The position numbers were made by a program, and so were the translations under genes. Positions 45,957 through 55,350 of a stretch of DNA of 64,000 nucleotides are shown here, piece after piece (the first letter of the stretch is position 1; the number at the start of each line of letters is the position of its first letter). This stretch comes from Candidatus Cardinium hertigii (GTDB lineage Bacteria; Bacteroidota; Bacteroidia; Cytophagales; Amoebophilaceae), in the NCBI RefSeq assembly GCF_003176915.1, contig NZ_CP029619.1, positions 930,001 through 994,000 on the forward strand, given 5' to 3'. The notes beneath the pieces are model-generated. The model saw only the letters and a list, made by a program, of their open reading frames with translations, searched no databases and had not been told where the DNA came from.

Positions 45957-46871
45957 ATGGAAAAAATTACCCCAAAGGTTGACTTGGCCTTCAAAAAAAT
46001 ATTTGGCGTAGAAGAAAATAAGGACCTACTGATTTCCTTAATAAATGCTACTGTTTCTCCAGAAGATCAAGTGGTAGATGTTACGCTATTAAACCCTTAT
46101 AATCCAAAAGATTTTAGAGGTGCAAAGCTATCCATACTAGATATAAAAGCAGTAGGAGAAACGGGGAAAAGGTTTAATATAGAGATTCAAATCACAGATG
46201 AAGCAGATTATGATAAGCGAGCCTTATACTATTGGGCCAAGTTGTATACAGATCAATTAAAAGTTTCAGAGGATTATTCCACTTTAAACAAAGCCATAGG
46301 AATTCATATTCTAAATTTTATTTCTATAACAGACAGTAGTAAGTATCATAATGTATTCCATATCACAGAAAAAGAGAGTGGTTTACCCTACTTTAGGGAT
46401 TTAGAGTTGCATACTATAGAGCTGATTAAGTTCAGTAAAGATCCCAAGGAAGATTTAGATAGTTTATTAAAGAAGGTAAAAAATTCGTTAGATATTTGGA
46501 CTGCTTTTTTGACCCGCCATGAGTTACTTAACAAAGACAACTTACCTCAACCGTTAGCGAATAACAGCCTAAAAAAGGCGTTGCATGTTTTAGATACGAT
46601 GAACTTTACGGATGAGGAAAGAATGGCCTATGAAGACCACTTAAAATGGCTTAGAATAGAGGCTAATACACTAGAAAAAGCTAGAAGGGAAGGCATGCAA
46701 ATAGGAGAAAAGCAAGGCATGCGCATAGGGGAAGAGCAAGGCATGCAAAAGGGCAAGCTAGCAATAGCTAAGGCTATGCTTCTCAAAGGTTACCCTATGG
46801 AAGATATTGTTCTGCTTACTGGCTTTCCTTCTTCTCATATCCAGGATCTTATAAAGGAAAAAGGTTTCTAA
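45957..46871 (+). CDS. Rpn-family PD-(D/E)XK nuclease, family B copy 2
   Basis: This 304-residue copy has the same catalytic core as copy 1. Between EKARREGMQIGEKQ and the tail it has one GMRIGEEQ unit and one GMQKG step. Its leader carries the same sequence words, so it could be expressed on its own. Confidence 0.88.
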   Translation: MEKITPKVDLAFKKIFGVEENKDLLISLINATVSPEDQVVDVTLLNPYNPKDFRGAKLSILDIKAVGETGKRFNIEIQITDEADYDKRALYYWAKLYTDQLKVSEDYSTLNKAIGIHILNFISITDSSKYHNVFHITEKESGLPYFRDLELHTIELIKFSKDPKEDLDSLLKKVKNSLDIWTAFLTRHELLNKDNLPQPLANNSLKKALHVLDTMNFTDEERMAYEDHLKWLRIEANTLEKARREGMQIGEKQGMRIGEEQGMQKGKLAIAKAMLLKGYPMEDIVLLTGFPSSHIQDLIKEKGF

Positions 46872-47139
46872 TTAGGAATGGCTATTATTGTTCCCTCTTA
46901 TTTATCATAAAGCTAACCTACCCAGCAGGGTCGTAAGAAAATATTATTTTTATTGTATTGTATATACGCTTTGTAAAGCTAATTTTAGGCTATCATACCA
47001 TCAGGTGAAGTGTTAAAAAAACCATGTTTTATCTGTCAAGGACGTAGCGTAACGAAGCGGTTCCGACTCAGTTTTTCAAAAGCTATGTATCTTGCAGTGT
47101 GCATTGCGCTTATATTAGGACTAAAAAATAGGATAAGGT

Positions 47140-48078
47140 ATGGAAAAAATTACCCCAAAGGTTGACTTGGCCTTCAAAAAAATATTTGGCGTAGAAGAAA
47201 ATAAGGACCTACTGATTTCCTTAATAAATGCTACTGTTTCTCCAGAAGATCAAGTGGTAGATGTTACGCTATTAAACCCTTATAATCCAAAAGATTTTAG
47301 AGGTGCAAAGCTATCCATACTAGATATAAAAGCAGTAGGAGAAACGGGGAAAAGGTTTAATATAGAGATTCAAATCACAGATGAAGCAGATTATGATAAG
47401 CGAGCCTTATACTATTGGGCCAAGTTGTATACAGATCAATTAAAAGTTTCAGAGGATTATTCCACTTTAAACAAAGCCATAGGAATTCATATTCTAAATT
47501 TTATTTCTATAACAGACAGTAGTAAGTATCATAATGTATTTCATATCACAGAAAAAGAGAGTGGTTTACCCTACTTTAGGGATTTAGAGTTGCATACTAT
47601 AGAGTTGATTAAGTTCAGTAAAGATCCCAAGGAAGATTTAGATAGTTTATTAAAGAAGGTAAAAAATTCGTTAGATATTTGGACTGCTTTTTTGACCCGC
47701 CATGAGTTACTTAACAAAGACAACTTACCTCAACCGTTAGCGAATAACAGCCTAAAAAAGGCGTTGCATGTTTTAGATACGATGAACTTTACGGATGAGG
47801 AAAGAATGGCCTATGAAGACCACTTAAAATGGCTTAGAATAGAGGCTAATACACTAGAAAAAGCTAGAAGGGAAGGCATGCGCATAGGGGAAGAGCAAGG
47901 TATGCGCATAGGGGAAGAGCAAGGCATGCGCATAGGGGAAGAGCAAGGTATGCAAAAGGGCAAGCTAGCAATAGCTAAGGCTATGCTTCTCAAAGGTTAC
48001 CCTATGGAAGATATTGTTCTGCTTACTGGCTTTCCTTCTTCTCATATCCAGGATCTTATAAAGGAAAAAGGTTTCTAA
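47140..48078 (+). CDS. Rpn-family PD-(D/E)XK nuclease, family B copy 3
   Basis: This 312-residue copy has three GMRIGEEQ units before GMQKGKLAIAKAM. The core residues Asp62, Glu76 and Gln78 are intact. It differs from copies 1 and 2 by a few silent changes that it shares with copy 4, which suggests that copies 3 and 4 are the closest pair. Confidence 0.88.
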   Translation: MEKITPKVDLAFKKIFGVEENKDLLISLINATVSPEDQVVDVTLLNPYNPKDFRGAKLSILDIKAVGETGKRFNIEIQITDEADYDKRALYYWAKLYTDQLKVSEDYSTLNKAIGIHILNFISITDSSKYHNVFHITEKESGLPYFRDLELHTIELIKFSKDPKEDLDSLLKKVKNSLDIWTAFLTRHELLNKDNLPQPLANNSLKKALHVLDTMNFTDEERMAYEDHLKWLRIEANTLEKARREGMRIGEEQGMRIGEEQGMRIGEEQGMQKGKLAIAKAMLLKGYPMEDIVLLTGFPSSHIQDLIKEKGF

Positions 48079-48338
48079 TTAGGAATGGCTATTATTGTTC
48101 CCTCTTATTTATCATAAAGCTAACCTACCCAGCAGGGTCGTAAGAAAATACTTTTTTATTCTATACGCTTTGTAAAGCTAATTTTAGGTTATCATACCAT
48201 CAGGTGAAGTGTTAAAATAACCATGTTTTATCTGTCAAGGACGTAGCGTAACGAAGCGGTTCTGACTCAGTTTTTCAAAAGCTATGTATCTTGCAGTGTG
48301 CATTGCGCTTATATTAGGACTAAAAAATAGGATAAGGT

Positions 48339-49301
48339 ATGGAAAAAATTACCCCAAAGGTTGACTTGGCCTTCAAAAAAATATTTGGCGTAGAAGAAAA
48401 TAAGGACCTGCTGATTTCCTTAATAAATGCTACTGTTTCTCCAGAAGATCAAGTGGTAGATGTTACGCTATTAAACCCTTATAATCCAAAAGATTTTAGA
48501 GGTGCAAAGCTATCCATACTAGATATAAAAGCAGTAGGAGAAACGGGGAAAAGGTTTAATATAGAGATTCAAATCACAGATGAAGCAGATTATGATAAGC
48601 GAGCCTTATACTATTGGGCCAAGTTGTATACAGATCAATTAAAAGTTTCAGAGGATTATTCCACTTTAAACAAAGCCATAGGAATTCATATTCTAAATTT
48701 TATTTCTATAACAGACAGTAGTAAGTATCATAATGTATTTCATATCACAGAAAAAGAGAGTGGTTTACCCTACTTTAGGGATTTAGAGTTGCATACTATA
48801 GAGTTGATTAAGTTCAGTAAAGATCCCAAGGAAGATTTAGATAGTTTATTAAAGAAGGTAAAAAATTCGTTAGATATTTGGACTGCTTTTTTGACCCGCC
48901 ATGAGTTACTTAACAAAGACAACTTACCTCAACCGTTAGCGAATAACAGCCTAAAAAAGGCGTTGCATGTTTTAGATACGATGAACTTTACGGATGAGGA
49001 AAGAATGGCCTATGAAGACCACTTAAAATGGCTTAGAATAGAGGCTAATACACTAGAAAAAGCTAGAAGGGAAGGCATGCGCATAGGGGAAGAGCAAGGT
49101 ATGCGCATAGGGGAAGAGCAAGGTATGCGCATAGGGGAAGAGAAAGGCATGCGCATAGGGGAAGAGCAAGGCATGCAAAAAGGCAAGCTAGCAATAGCTA
49201 AGGCTATGCTTCTCAAAGGTTACCCTATGGAAGATATTGTTCTGCTTACTGGCTTTCCTTCTTCTCATATCCAGGATCTTATAAAGGAAAAAGATTTCTA
49301 A
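48339..49301 (+). CDS. Rpn-family PD-(D/E)XK nuclease, family B copy 4
   Basis: This is the longest family-B copy, 320 residues, with four GMRIGEE(Q/K) units. The core and tail are intact. Its last residues are EKDF, like copy 1, whereas copies 2 and 3 end EKGF. This is a mosaic pattern that suits gene conversion between copies. Confidence 0.88.
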   Translation: MEKITPKVDLAFKKIFGVEENKDLLISLINATVSPEDQVVDVTLLNPYNPKDFRGAKLSILDIKAVGETGKRFNIEIQITDEADYDKRALYYWAKLYTDQLKVSEDYSTLNKAIGIHILNFISITDSSKYHNVFHITEKESGLPYFRDLELHTIELIKFSKDPKEDLDSLLKKVKNSLDIWTAFLTRHELLNKDNLPQPLANNSLKKALHVLDTMNFTDEERMAYEDHLKWLRIEANTLEKARREGMRIGEEQGMRIGEEQGMRIGEEKGMRIGEEQGMQKGKLAIAKAMLLKGYPMEDIVLLTGFPSSHIQDLIKEKDF

Positions 49302-49561
49302 TTAGGAATGGCTATCATTGTTCCCTCTTATTTATCATAAAGCTAACCTATCCAGCAGGGTCGTAAGAAAATACTTTTTTATTCTATACGCTTTATAAAG
49401 CTAATTTTTAGGCTATCATGCCATCAAGTGAAGTGCTAAAAAATCATGTTTTATCTGTCAAGGACGTAGCGTAACGCAGCGGTTTTGACTCATTTTTTCA
49501 AAAACTATGTATCTTGCAGTGTGCATTGTGCTTATATTAGGACTAAAAAATAGGATAAGGT

Positions 49562-49948
49562 ATGGAAAAAATTACCCCAAAGGTTGACTTGGCCTTCAAA
49601 AAAATATTTGGCGTAGAAGAAAATAAGGACCTACTGATTTCCTTAATAAATGCTACTGTTTCTCCAGAAGATCAAGTGGTAGATGTTACGCTATTAAACC
49701 CTTATAATCCAAAAGATTTTAGAGGTGCAAAGCTATCCATACTAGATATAAAAGCAGTAGGAGAAACGGGGAAAAGGTTTAATATAGAGATTCAAATCAC
49801 AGATGAAGCAGATTATGATAAGCGAGCCTTATACTATTGGGCCAAGTTGTATACAGATCAATTAAAAGTTTCAAAGGATTATTCCACTTTAAACAAAGCC
49901 ATTGCAATAGAACATGGTCCAAGTTGTAGTATACAAATACATTCTTAG
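49562..49948 (+). pseudogene. Truncated Rpn-B copy 5
   Basis: The first about 112 codons match the other copies, including Asp62, Glu76 and Gln78. At about 49899 the sequence departs and the frame closes after an unrelated tail (IAIEHGPSCSIQIHS). The central and C-terminal parts are missing. A short nuclease-core protein could still be made, but loss of function is likelier. Confidence 0.85.
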
Positions 49949-50215
49949 TTTATACGTTTTTTGTAAGTTAATGGTTCTAAAATATTATTTTTGTAGTGTT
50001 AAATACATTTTAGTAACAATAAGATAAGTCATTCCTTCTTTTATAAAATTTTATTTTTCTATTAAAAAGACTCATCTTGTTAAGACAATTTCCTTAAGTT
50101 GACGCCATTGAGCGTTTTGGTTTATAGTTCGATTTGATTGCTGGTATTTACAATCTAGAATTATAAATGTATGCTTCAAAAGAAGTTTAATAATTGTGCC
50201 AAGAAAAAATTAGCT
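49949..50215. other. AT-rich spacer before leuS
   Basis: About 270 bp beyond the broken array hold no gene. The upstream 45 bases of the open leuS frame (from 50171) have no family match and are taken as untranslated. The leuS promoter should lie here. Confidence 0.4.
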
Positions 50216-52996
50216 ATGCGGGCTTATAATTTTACTTTAATAGAAGAAAAGTGGCAAAGTATATGGCAAAAACAGCAAGAAACCATACCACATGAGCCTT
50301 CCCACTATGCACGCAAGTATTATGTCTTAAACATGTTTCCTTACCCTTCAGGATCTGGACTTCATATTGGGCATTATACCGGTTATGTAGCTTCAGATAT
50401 CATAGCCCGTTACTATAAACATAAGGGGTATCATGTTATGAATCCCATGGGGTTTGATTCCTTTGGTCTTCCTGCTGAGCAATATGCCATTCAAACAGGG
50501 CAACATCCTGCCATTACTACAGAAAAGAATATAAGCAAATACAAAAGGCAGTTCCGACAAATGGGCCTAGATTTTGATTGGGATAGACAAATAAATACCA
50601 GTGAACCAACTTATTATAAATGGACACAGTGGATATTTTTACAACTATTCAACGCTTGGTATAATAATACCACGCAAAAAGCTGAGCCTATAGAAACTTT
50701 GCTACAAGCTTTTACAAGCAATGGTAATCATACTGTAGAAGCTGCTTGTGATGAAGATACGCCTCTTTTCTCAGCTCAAGAGTGGAATGCTTTTACAGCA
50801 TCAGAACAACAAGCAAAATTATTGCACTATCGGTTGGCTTACTTGAAGTATAGCATGGTAAATTGGTGCGAGACATTGGGAACTGTTCTAGCCAATGAAG
50901 AGGTAAAAAATGGGTTTTCTGAAATAGGAGGTTACCCCGTTACCAGAAAGAAAATGAAACAGTGGAGTTTACGAATGACTGCTTATGCAGAGCGGCTCCT
51001 GGAAGATTTAAGCAGCCTAGATTGGCCTCTTCCCACTAAAGAAATGCAACGCAATTGGATTGGTCGTTCTGAAGGGGCAGAAATTACTTTTAATGTACAA
51101 GGAGCATCCAATCAAACCATTAAAGTATTTACTACACGACCTGAAACCATTTTTGGAGCCTGTTTTATTGCACTAGCGCCTGAACATCCTTTTACAAGCT
51201 TTATAGCCAATACAACAGGAGATACCCTACTTATCGATTATATCCATAAAGCTAGAAATCAATCCGATCGAAACCGACTAGCAGCCCCCACCTCTTTAAG
51301 TGGTATGTTTCTGTCCGCTTATGCGATTCATCCATTTACAGGAGCTAGGCTCCCCATATGGGTAGCAGATTATGTACTCCCTAACTATGGAACTGCTGCT
51401 ATAATGGGTGTTCCTGCACATAGCAGACAAGATTATCTTTTTGCACAATCTTTTAAGTTGCCATCCCTACCTGTTATAAAAAGTGATAACCCACTAGAAA
51501 GTGAGCCTTATGAAGGAACAGAGGGTAAATTGATTAACGCTAGTTTCTTAAATGGGCTATCTGTTCCAATGGCTTTTGCAAGCATTATACAGGAACTTGT
51601 AAGAAAGAAAATAGGAAAATATAAGATCAATTATAAAGTTCGTGATCCTATTTTTAGTAGACAGCGCTACTGGGGAGAACCTTTTCCAATATATTACAAG
51701 GAAGATGGATTGCCTTATGCACTTTCGGAAGATCAATTACCATTGGTTTTACCAGAAGTAAGTAGTTATCAGCCTAATAAATCTGGAGAACCACCCTTAA
51801 GCAATGCTTTAAACTGGACCACACCAGAAGGATATCCTTTAGAGCTAACAACCATGCCAGGGTGGGCAGGGTCTAGTTGGTATTTCTTGCGTTATATGGA
51901 TGCCTATAATGCAAATGATCTTGTAAGTAAAGCAGAAGAGGAATATTGGAGCCCTGTAGATTGCTATATAGGTGGCGCAGAGCATGCAACAGCTCATCTG
52001 CTTTATGCACGTTTCTGGACCAAAGTACTCTATGATTTGGGACATATTCGTAGGAAGGAGCCATTCGACAAATTATTTCATCAGGGCATGATTCTGAATT
52101 TATCTGCATTGGCTTATAGGATAAAAGATAAAAATGAATTTGTAAGCTTTCATTTAAAAGAGTCCTATGATGTAGTTGGTATCCATGTCCCTATAAAGTT
52201 CGTATACAATCATATTTTGGACATTGAAGCATTAAAAAAATGGCGTCCTGAGTTTGCAGATGCTACTTTCATTTTGGAAGACGGTAAATATATATGTGGT
52301 AGTAAGATGGAAAAAATGTCCAAATCTAAACACAATGTAGTCAATCAGGAGCGTGTTATTGCCCAATATGGAGCAGATGCTTTACGACTTTATTTGATGT
52401 TTTTGGGACCGTTAGAAGAATCAAAACCATGGGATTTGGCTGGGATAGAAGGATGTAGTCGATTTCTCCATAAAGTATGGCGTTTTGTACACTATGCACA
52501 AGATAGTTGGACTACTACTGAGTGTATCAATGCTAAGGAGATAACTAAAACCATGCATCAAACTATTCAAAAAGTAACTGAAGCCATTCAGAGGTACTCA
52601 TTCAATACGGCTATAAGTAGTTTAATGATTTGTTTGAATAAGCTGTCCGCACACAAAAAAGTAGAAAAATCTATTGTAGAAAATTTTATTTTACTTTTGG
52701 AGCCTTTTGCGCCTTATATTGCTACTGAGTTATGGGAAAGTATTGGAAAAGAAGAAGTTATTAAAACATTTCCCTTTCCAGATTGGGATAAGGATTCTTT
52801 AGTAGAAACAAATTATGCCTATCCTGTTGCTATTAATGGCAAAATACGTACTAAAATTATTTTTGATTGCCCTACACCGGATACAATAATAGAAAGAGCA
52901 GTATTAATGGATGCAGTAATTCAAAAATGGCTTTCTGGGAAAACAGTTAAAAAGGTAATAATCATCCCTAGAAAAATGATCAATATAGTAACATAA
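50216..52996 (+). CDS. leuS: Leucyl-tRNA synthetase
   Basis: LeuRS charges tRNA-Leu. From the preferred start (MRAYNFTLIEEKWQSIW, an ATG 45 bases inside the longest frame) the protein has 926 residues. The class I signatures are PYPSGSGLHIGHYTGYVASD (HIGH) and KMEKMSKSKHNVVNQ (KMSKS). The editing domain (FTTRPETIFGACFIALAPEHP; AIMGVPAHSRQDYLFA) and the C-terminal anticodon region are present. WAGSSWYFLRYMDAYN is also typical. Bacteroidota LeuRS has this length. A stem of A/T pairs follows the stop. Confidence 0.96.
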   Translation: MRAYNFTLIEEKWQSIWQKQQETIPHEPSHYARKYYVLNMFPYPSGSGLHIGHYTGYVASDIIARYYKHKGYHVMNPMGFDSFGLPAEQYAIQTGQHPAITTEKNISKYKRQFRQMGLDFDWDRQINTSEPTYYKWTQWIFLQLFNAWYNNTTQKAEPIETLLQAFTSNGNHTVEAACDEDTPLFSAQEWNAFTASEQQAKLLHYRLAYLKYSMVNWCETLGTVLANEEVKNGFSEIGGYPVTRKKMKQWSLRMTAYAERLLEDLSSLDWPLPTKEMQRNWIGRSEGAEITFNVQGASNQTIKVFTTRPETIFGACFIALAPEHPFTSFIANTTGDTLLIDYIHKARNQSDRNRLAAPTSLSGMFLSAYAIHPFTGARLPIWVADYVLPNYGTAAIMGVPAHSRQDYLFAQSFKLPSLPVIKSDNPLESEPYEGTEGKLINASFLNGLSVPMAFASIIQELVRKKIGKYKINYKVRDPIFSRQRYWGEPFPIYYKEDGLPYALSEDQLPLVLPEVSSYQPNKSGEPPLSNALNWTTPEGYPLELTTMPGWAGSSWYFLRYMDAYNANDLVSKAEEEYWSPVDCYIGGAEHATAHLLYARFWTKVLYDLGHIRRKEPFDKLFHQGMILNLSALAYRIKDKNEFVSFHLKESYDVVGIHVPIKFVYNHILDIEALKKWRPEFADATFILEDGKYICGSKMEKMSKSKHNVVNQERVIAQYGADALRLYLMFLGPLEESKPWDLAGIEGCSRFLHKVWRFVHYAQDSWTTTECINAKEITKTMHQTIQKVTEAIQRYSFNTAISSLMICLNKLSAHKKVEKSIVENFILLLEPFAPYIATELWESIGKEEVIKTFPFPDWDKDSLVETNYAYPVAINGKIRTKIIFDCPTPDTIIERAVLMDAVIQKWLSGKTVKKVIIIPRKMINIVT

Positions 52997-53026
52997 GGTA
53001 TAGAATGTGGATCGATATCCTCAACC

Positions 53027-53063
53027 AAAAAGCTAAAAAACAACCTAATTATTTTTAGCTTTT
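53027..53063 (+). terminator. AT-rich inverted repeat after leuS
   Basis: AAAAGCTAAAAA and TTTTTAGCTTTT form a perfect 12-bp stem around a 13-base loop, 30 bases after the leuS stop. The downstream arm is T-rich, as in a rho-independent terminator, but the stem has only two GC pairs. Confidence 0.5.
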
Positions 53064-53080
53064 GCACGTTTCATCTACCT

Positions 53081-53215
53081 CGCCGCCATGGACCATTACC
53101 ACTGGATGGCCCATGAGTGCCTTCCAGTTCAATAAGTCTCTCCTTTCTTGAACGACATAATACCAAGCCTTCTGCATACCATTATGAAATATAACAGTAT
53201 GTTTTAAAATCGAAA
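53081..53215 (-). pseudogene. Decayed fragment of the rhomboid gene
   Basis: This stretch aligns with 55091-55222 inside the intact rhomboid gene, with shared words such as CATACCATTATGA and AACAGTATGTTT (TAGCAGTATGTTT in the gene), plus many substitutions and small indels. It corresponds to the N-terminal coding part in the same orientation. It is too short and mutated to work. Confidence 0.8.
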
Positions 53216-53253
53216 GCCTAGACCCTTTCAAAAGAATTCTTGACTTTGGTCAC

Positions 53254-54048
53254 CTACTTCCACGCCTTGTGTAAACTATAACCTAACGCAACAGTAAAAT
53301 AGTATTGGCTCATCTGATTACATTTATAATGAAGTTTTGTGTATGCCTGATTTGCCTTATCCAAGGCTGAACTATTGAATGCATCAACTTTATAATGTTT
53401 TGTACGGAACAGACTCTTTAATCCTATGGCGGCCTTCATATCTATAGAGAATCCACAAGCCCATTCATAACCTGTACCGAGATACAAGGCTACATCTGTT
53501 ATATTCAATAAGGTTTTTACTTCATCAGAAGGATTCATTTCTTTTTCTGAAGCCTGACCAGGCTTTTTGACCATCCAAGTTGTTTTAGGAAATAAATTCA
53601 AAGCTAAACCACCAGCTATTTTCCAAATAGCCTTATCTCTTTCGAGCTTTAATGGATATATACAAACGCCTATCGGTATCGTTATGGTATGGCGGGTAAT
53701 CTTTAAGTAGTGTTCGCCTGGCTGCTGTGTTATATTTAGAATCCCTCCTTGACATAAGTAACCCACACCTATTTCCGTACCAAGGTAACCGACGCCAATT
53801 TCCGTACGGACCATACCGAAGCATTTTGGTTTTCCAAAGAAATTGCCCTTTTCTACCTTTCCTCCTAGTTCAAAGTGCTTTGGCTCTAAGGATGTCCAAC
53901 AATTTCGAAAAGAGGTGCTACTGATACCAAGATTTACACCTATTTTATAGAGACTTTCGTCTTGATTTGCTTGAGCTTTATAGGGGCAACTCGTGCATGC
54001 CAGTATACTTATCAAGAGCACACTGGCTATCTGATATAGGAATTTCAT
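53254..54048 (-). CDS. Outer-membrane beta-barrel-like exported protein
   Basis: This 264-residue protein has an N-terminal signal (FLYQIASVLLISILACTSC), cleaved either as a signal peptide near QANQDE or as a lipoprotein. The rest alternates in short beta strands with Gly and aromatic residues: YKIGVNLGIS, TEIGVGYLCQGG, ITIPIGVCIYPL, VALYLGTGYEW. It ends YYFTVALGYSL plus a short tail. This pattern fits the small porin-like barrels of Bacteroidota. A direct duplication of TEIGVGYL occurs near residues 80-97. The function is unknown. Confidence 0.7.
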   Translation of the reverse strand: MKFLYQIASVLLISILACTSCPYKAQANQDESLYKIGVNLGISSTSFRNCWTSLEPKHFELGGKVEKGNFFGKPKCFGMVRTEIGVGYLGTEIGVGYLCQGGILNITQQPGEHYLKITRHTITIPIGVCIYPLKLERDKAIWKIAGGLALNLFPKTTWMVKKPGQASEKEMNPSDEVKTLLNITDVALYLGTGYEWACGFSIDMKAAIGLKSLFRTKHYKVDAFNSSALDKANQAYTKLHYKCNQMSQYYFTVALGYSLHKAWK

Positions 54049-54160
54049 TTGAAACAGTGATTTATATTTTATTTATTTATACAGGTTGCTTAGCACTGCC
54101 CAATTAAGCAGCGTATTCTATACACCATTGAAGATAACGCAATTTATTACTTATTTCCCA

Positions 54161-54297
54161 ACTAATGCAATAATATACTAATGCAATAATATACTAATGC
54201 AATAATATACTAATGCAATAATATACTAATGCAATAATATACTAATGCAATAATATACTAATGCAATAATATACTAATGCAATAATATACTAATGCA
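54161..54297. repeat. Intergenic minisatellite, 16-bp unit, 8 copies plus partial
   Basis: Eight perfect copies of ACTAATGCAATAATAT are followed by a partial ninth. They lie in the AT-rich region upstream of the barrel gene. There is no coding frame. Perfect identity indicates recent expansion. Confidence 0.95.
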
Positions 54298-54420
54298 TAC
54301 ACTTTAAAGGTAGGCATTTAAAAGATATATAGCAGCTGTACGACTATTAATTAGCATCGATCCGCTCGATACCGAACAAAAACAGGTTGTTCCTTGTGAC
54401 ATTGCTACCAAGGAATAGTT

Positions 54421-54570
54421 AAACAGCCATCCAATTATGCAACCGTTTAGTAAGCCGCTAATATGTGCGGCATTGTTTATTTAGCTGTCTATGAAGCTAC
54501 CAACGCTGATTGCGGAATAAGAAAAGAGCCTATGCTTTTTTTCTTCGAGGAGGATCTTTTGTTGTGGTAC
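54421..54570 (-). pseudogene. Second decayed rhomboid copy with internal deletion
   Basis: The stretch starts with a near match to the C-terminal coding part of the rhomboid gene (CATCCAATTATGCAACCG, ATATGTGCGGCATTGT). It passes through a short middle piece (ACCAACGCTGAT) and ends with the N-terminal part (GGAATAAGAAAAGAGCCT, GGATCTTTTGTT). Most of the membrane core is deleted. It lies directly beyond the 3' end of the intact gene. Confidence 0.82.
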
Positions 54571-54648
54571 TACTTCGCTGCTGCATAAAGTTAAGTATAT
54601 TTTATATCCTAAACGTTTTCTCCTGGAGAATTCCATGAGAATCCCATT
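54567..54648. repeat. Dispersed repeat, copy 1
   Basis: Shares CTGCTGCATAAAGT, TTTATATCCTAAAC, CTCC-GGAG and GAGAATCCCAT with 56150-56228. It lies directly beyond the 3' end of the rhomboid gene. The other copy lies at the 3' end of the IS256 relic. Confidence 0.6.
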
Positions 54649-55350
54649 TTACTGGTGATTTTCCTTCAGGTTTCTTTTTTTTAGCGAAATACCTAACGGC
54701 CATCCAATTATGCAACCGGTTAGTAAACCGCCAATATGTGCGGCATTGTCTATGCAGTTGTCCATAGAGCCTTGTAATAGGTTATACCCAAGAAAGAATA
54801 ATGTGTTTGATAAGAGTTCTTTATTCAATTCTTTATCAAATGTTTTAAATAACAGTAAGGTAACTAATACACCATACAAACCGAAAATAGCGCCGGAAGC
54901 ACCAACGCTGATGGTTTCCGGGTGCCACCACATACTGATACTGCTTGCAAGCATGCCGGTAGCTATATAAGCAATCACATACTTAAACCGTCCAAGTAGT
55001 GGCTCTAACAAGGCACCAACAGAAAATAGTGATAACATATTGCATAAAAGGTGCATGGATCCGCCATGAATGAAAGTACTCGTAAGTAAGCGCCACCATT
55101 GACCATTCCCAATGGATGGTCCATGATTGGCCCCCCAGTTTAATAGGTCTCTTGCCTTGAACGATGTAATACCAATTCCTTTGCATACCATTATGAGGTA
55201 TAGCAGTATGTTTAAATCGAGGATGATGGGGGTTACAAAAAAATCTTTCCTGGGAATAAGAAAAGAGCCTTTACCTTTTTTTTCTTCGAAAGGATCTTTT
55301 GTTTTGGTATCTTTTTGAAAAGTTGCCATGTCTGTTTCATTTAATTCCAC
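54649..55350 (-). CDS. Rhomboid-family intramembrane serine protease
   Basis: This 233-residue protein cleaves membrane proteins inside the bilayer. It has six hydrophobic segments. The signatures are WWRLLTSTFIHGGSMHLLCNM (the conserved WR and H-x-x-x-x-H-x-x-x-N), ISVGASGAIFGLYG (catalytic Ser in GASG) and NAAHIGGLLTGCIIGW (catalytic His). A charged N-terminal tail of about 45 residues precedes the first helix. Met8 is an alternative start. Its start overlaps the end of the upstream split gene by 10 bases, so the two belong to one transcript. Two degenerate copies lie downstream. Confidence 0.93.
   Translation of the reverse strand: MELNETDMATFQKDTKTKDPFEEKKGKGSFLIPRKDFFVTPIILDLNILLYLIMVCKGIGITSFKARDLLNWGANHGPSIGNGQWWRLLTSTFIHGGSMHLLCNMLSLFSVGALLEPLLGRFKYVIAYIATGMLASSISMWWHPETISVGASGAIFGLYGVLVTLLLFKTFDKELNKELLSNTLFFLGYNLLQGSMDNCIDNAAHIGGLLTGCIIGWPLGISLKKRNLKENHQ

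Larger units (their letters stand above)
44612..49899 (+). repeat. Tandem array of Rpn-B units, four full and one truncated
   Basis: Units 44612-45757, 45758-46932, 46933-48139, 48140-49372 and 49373-about 49899 run head to tail. Each has an about 205-220-bp leader with shared words (CTGTCAAGGACGTAGCGTAACG; GCAGTGTGCATTG), a nuclease gene and a short tail. Unit length changes track the number of 24-bp in-frame repeats. The fifth unit stops after about 340 bases of its gene. As in the first array, near-identity implies recent amplification or gene conversion. Confidence 0.94.
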
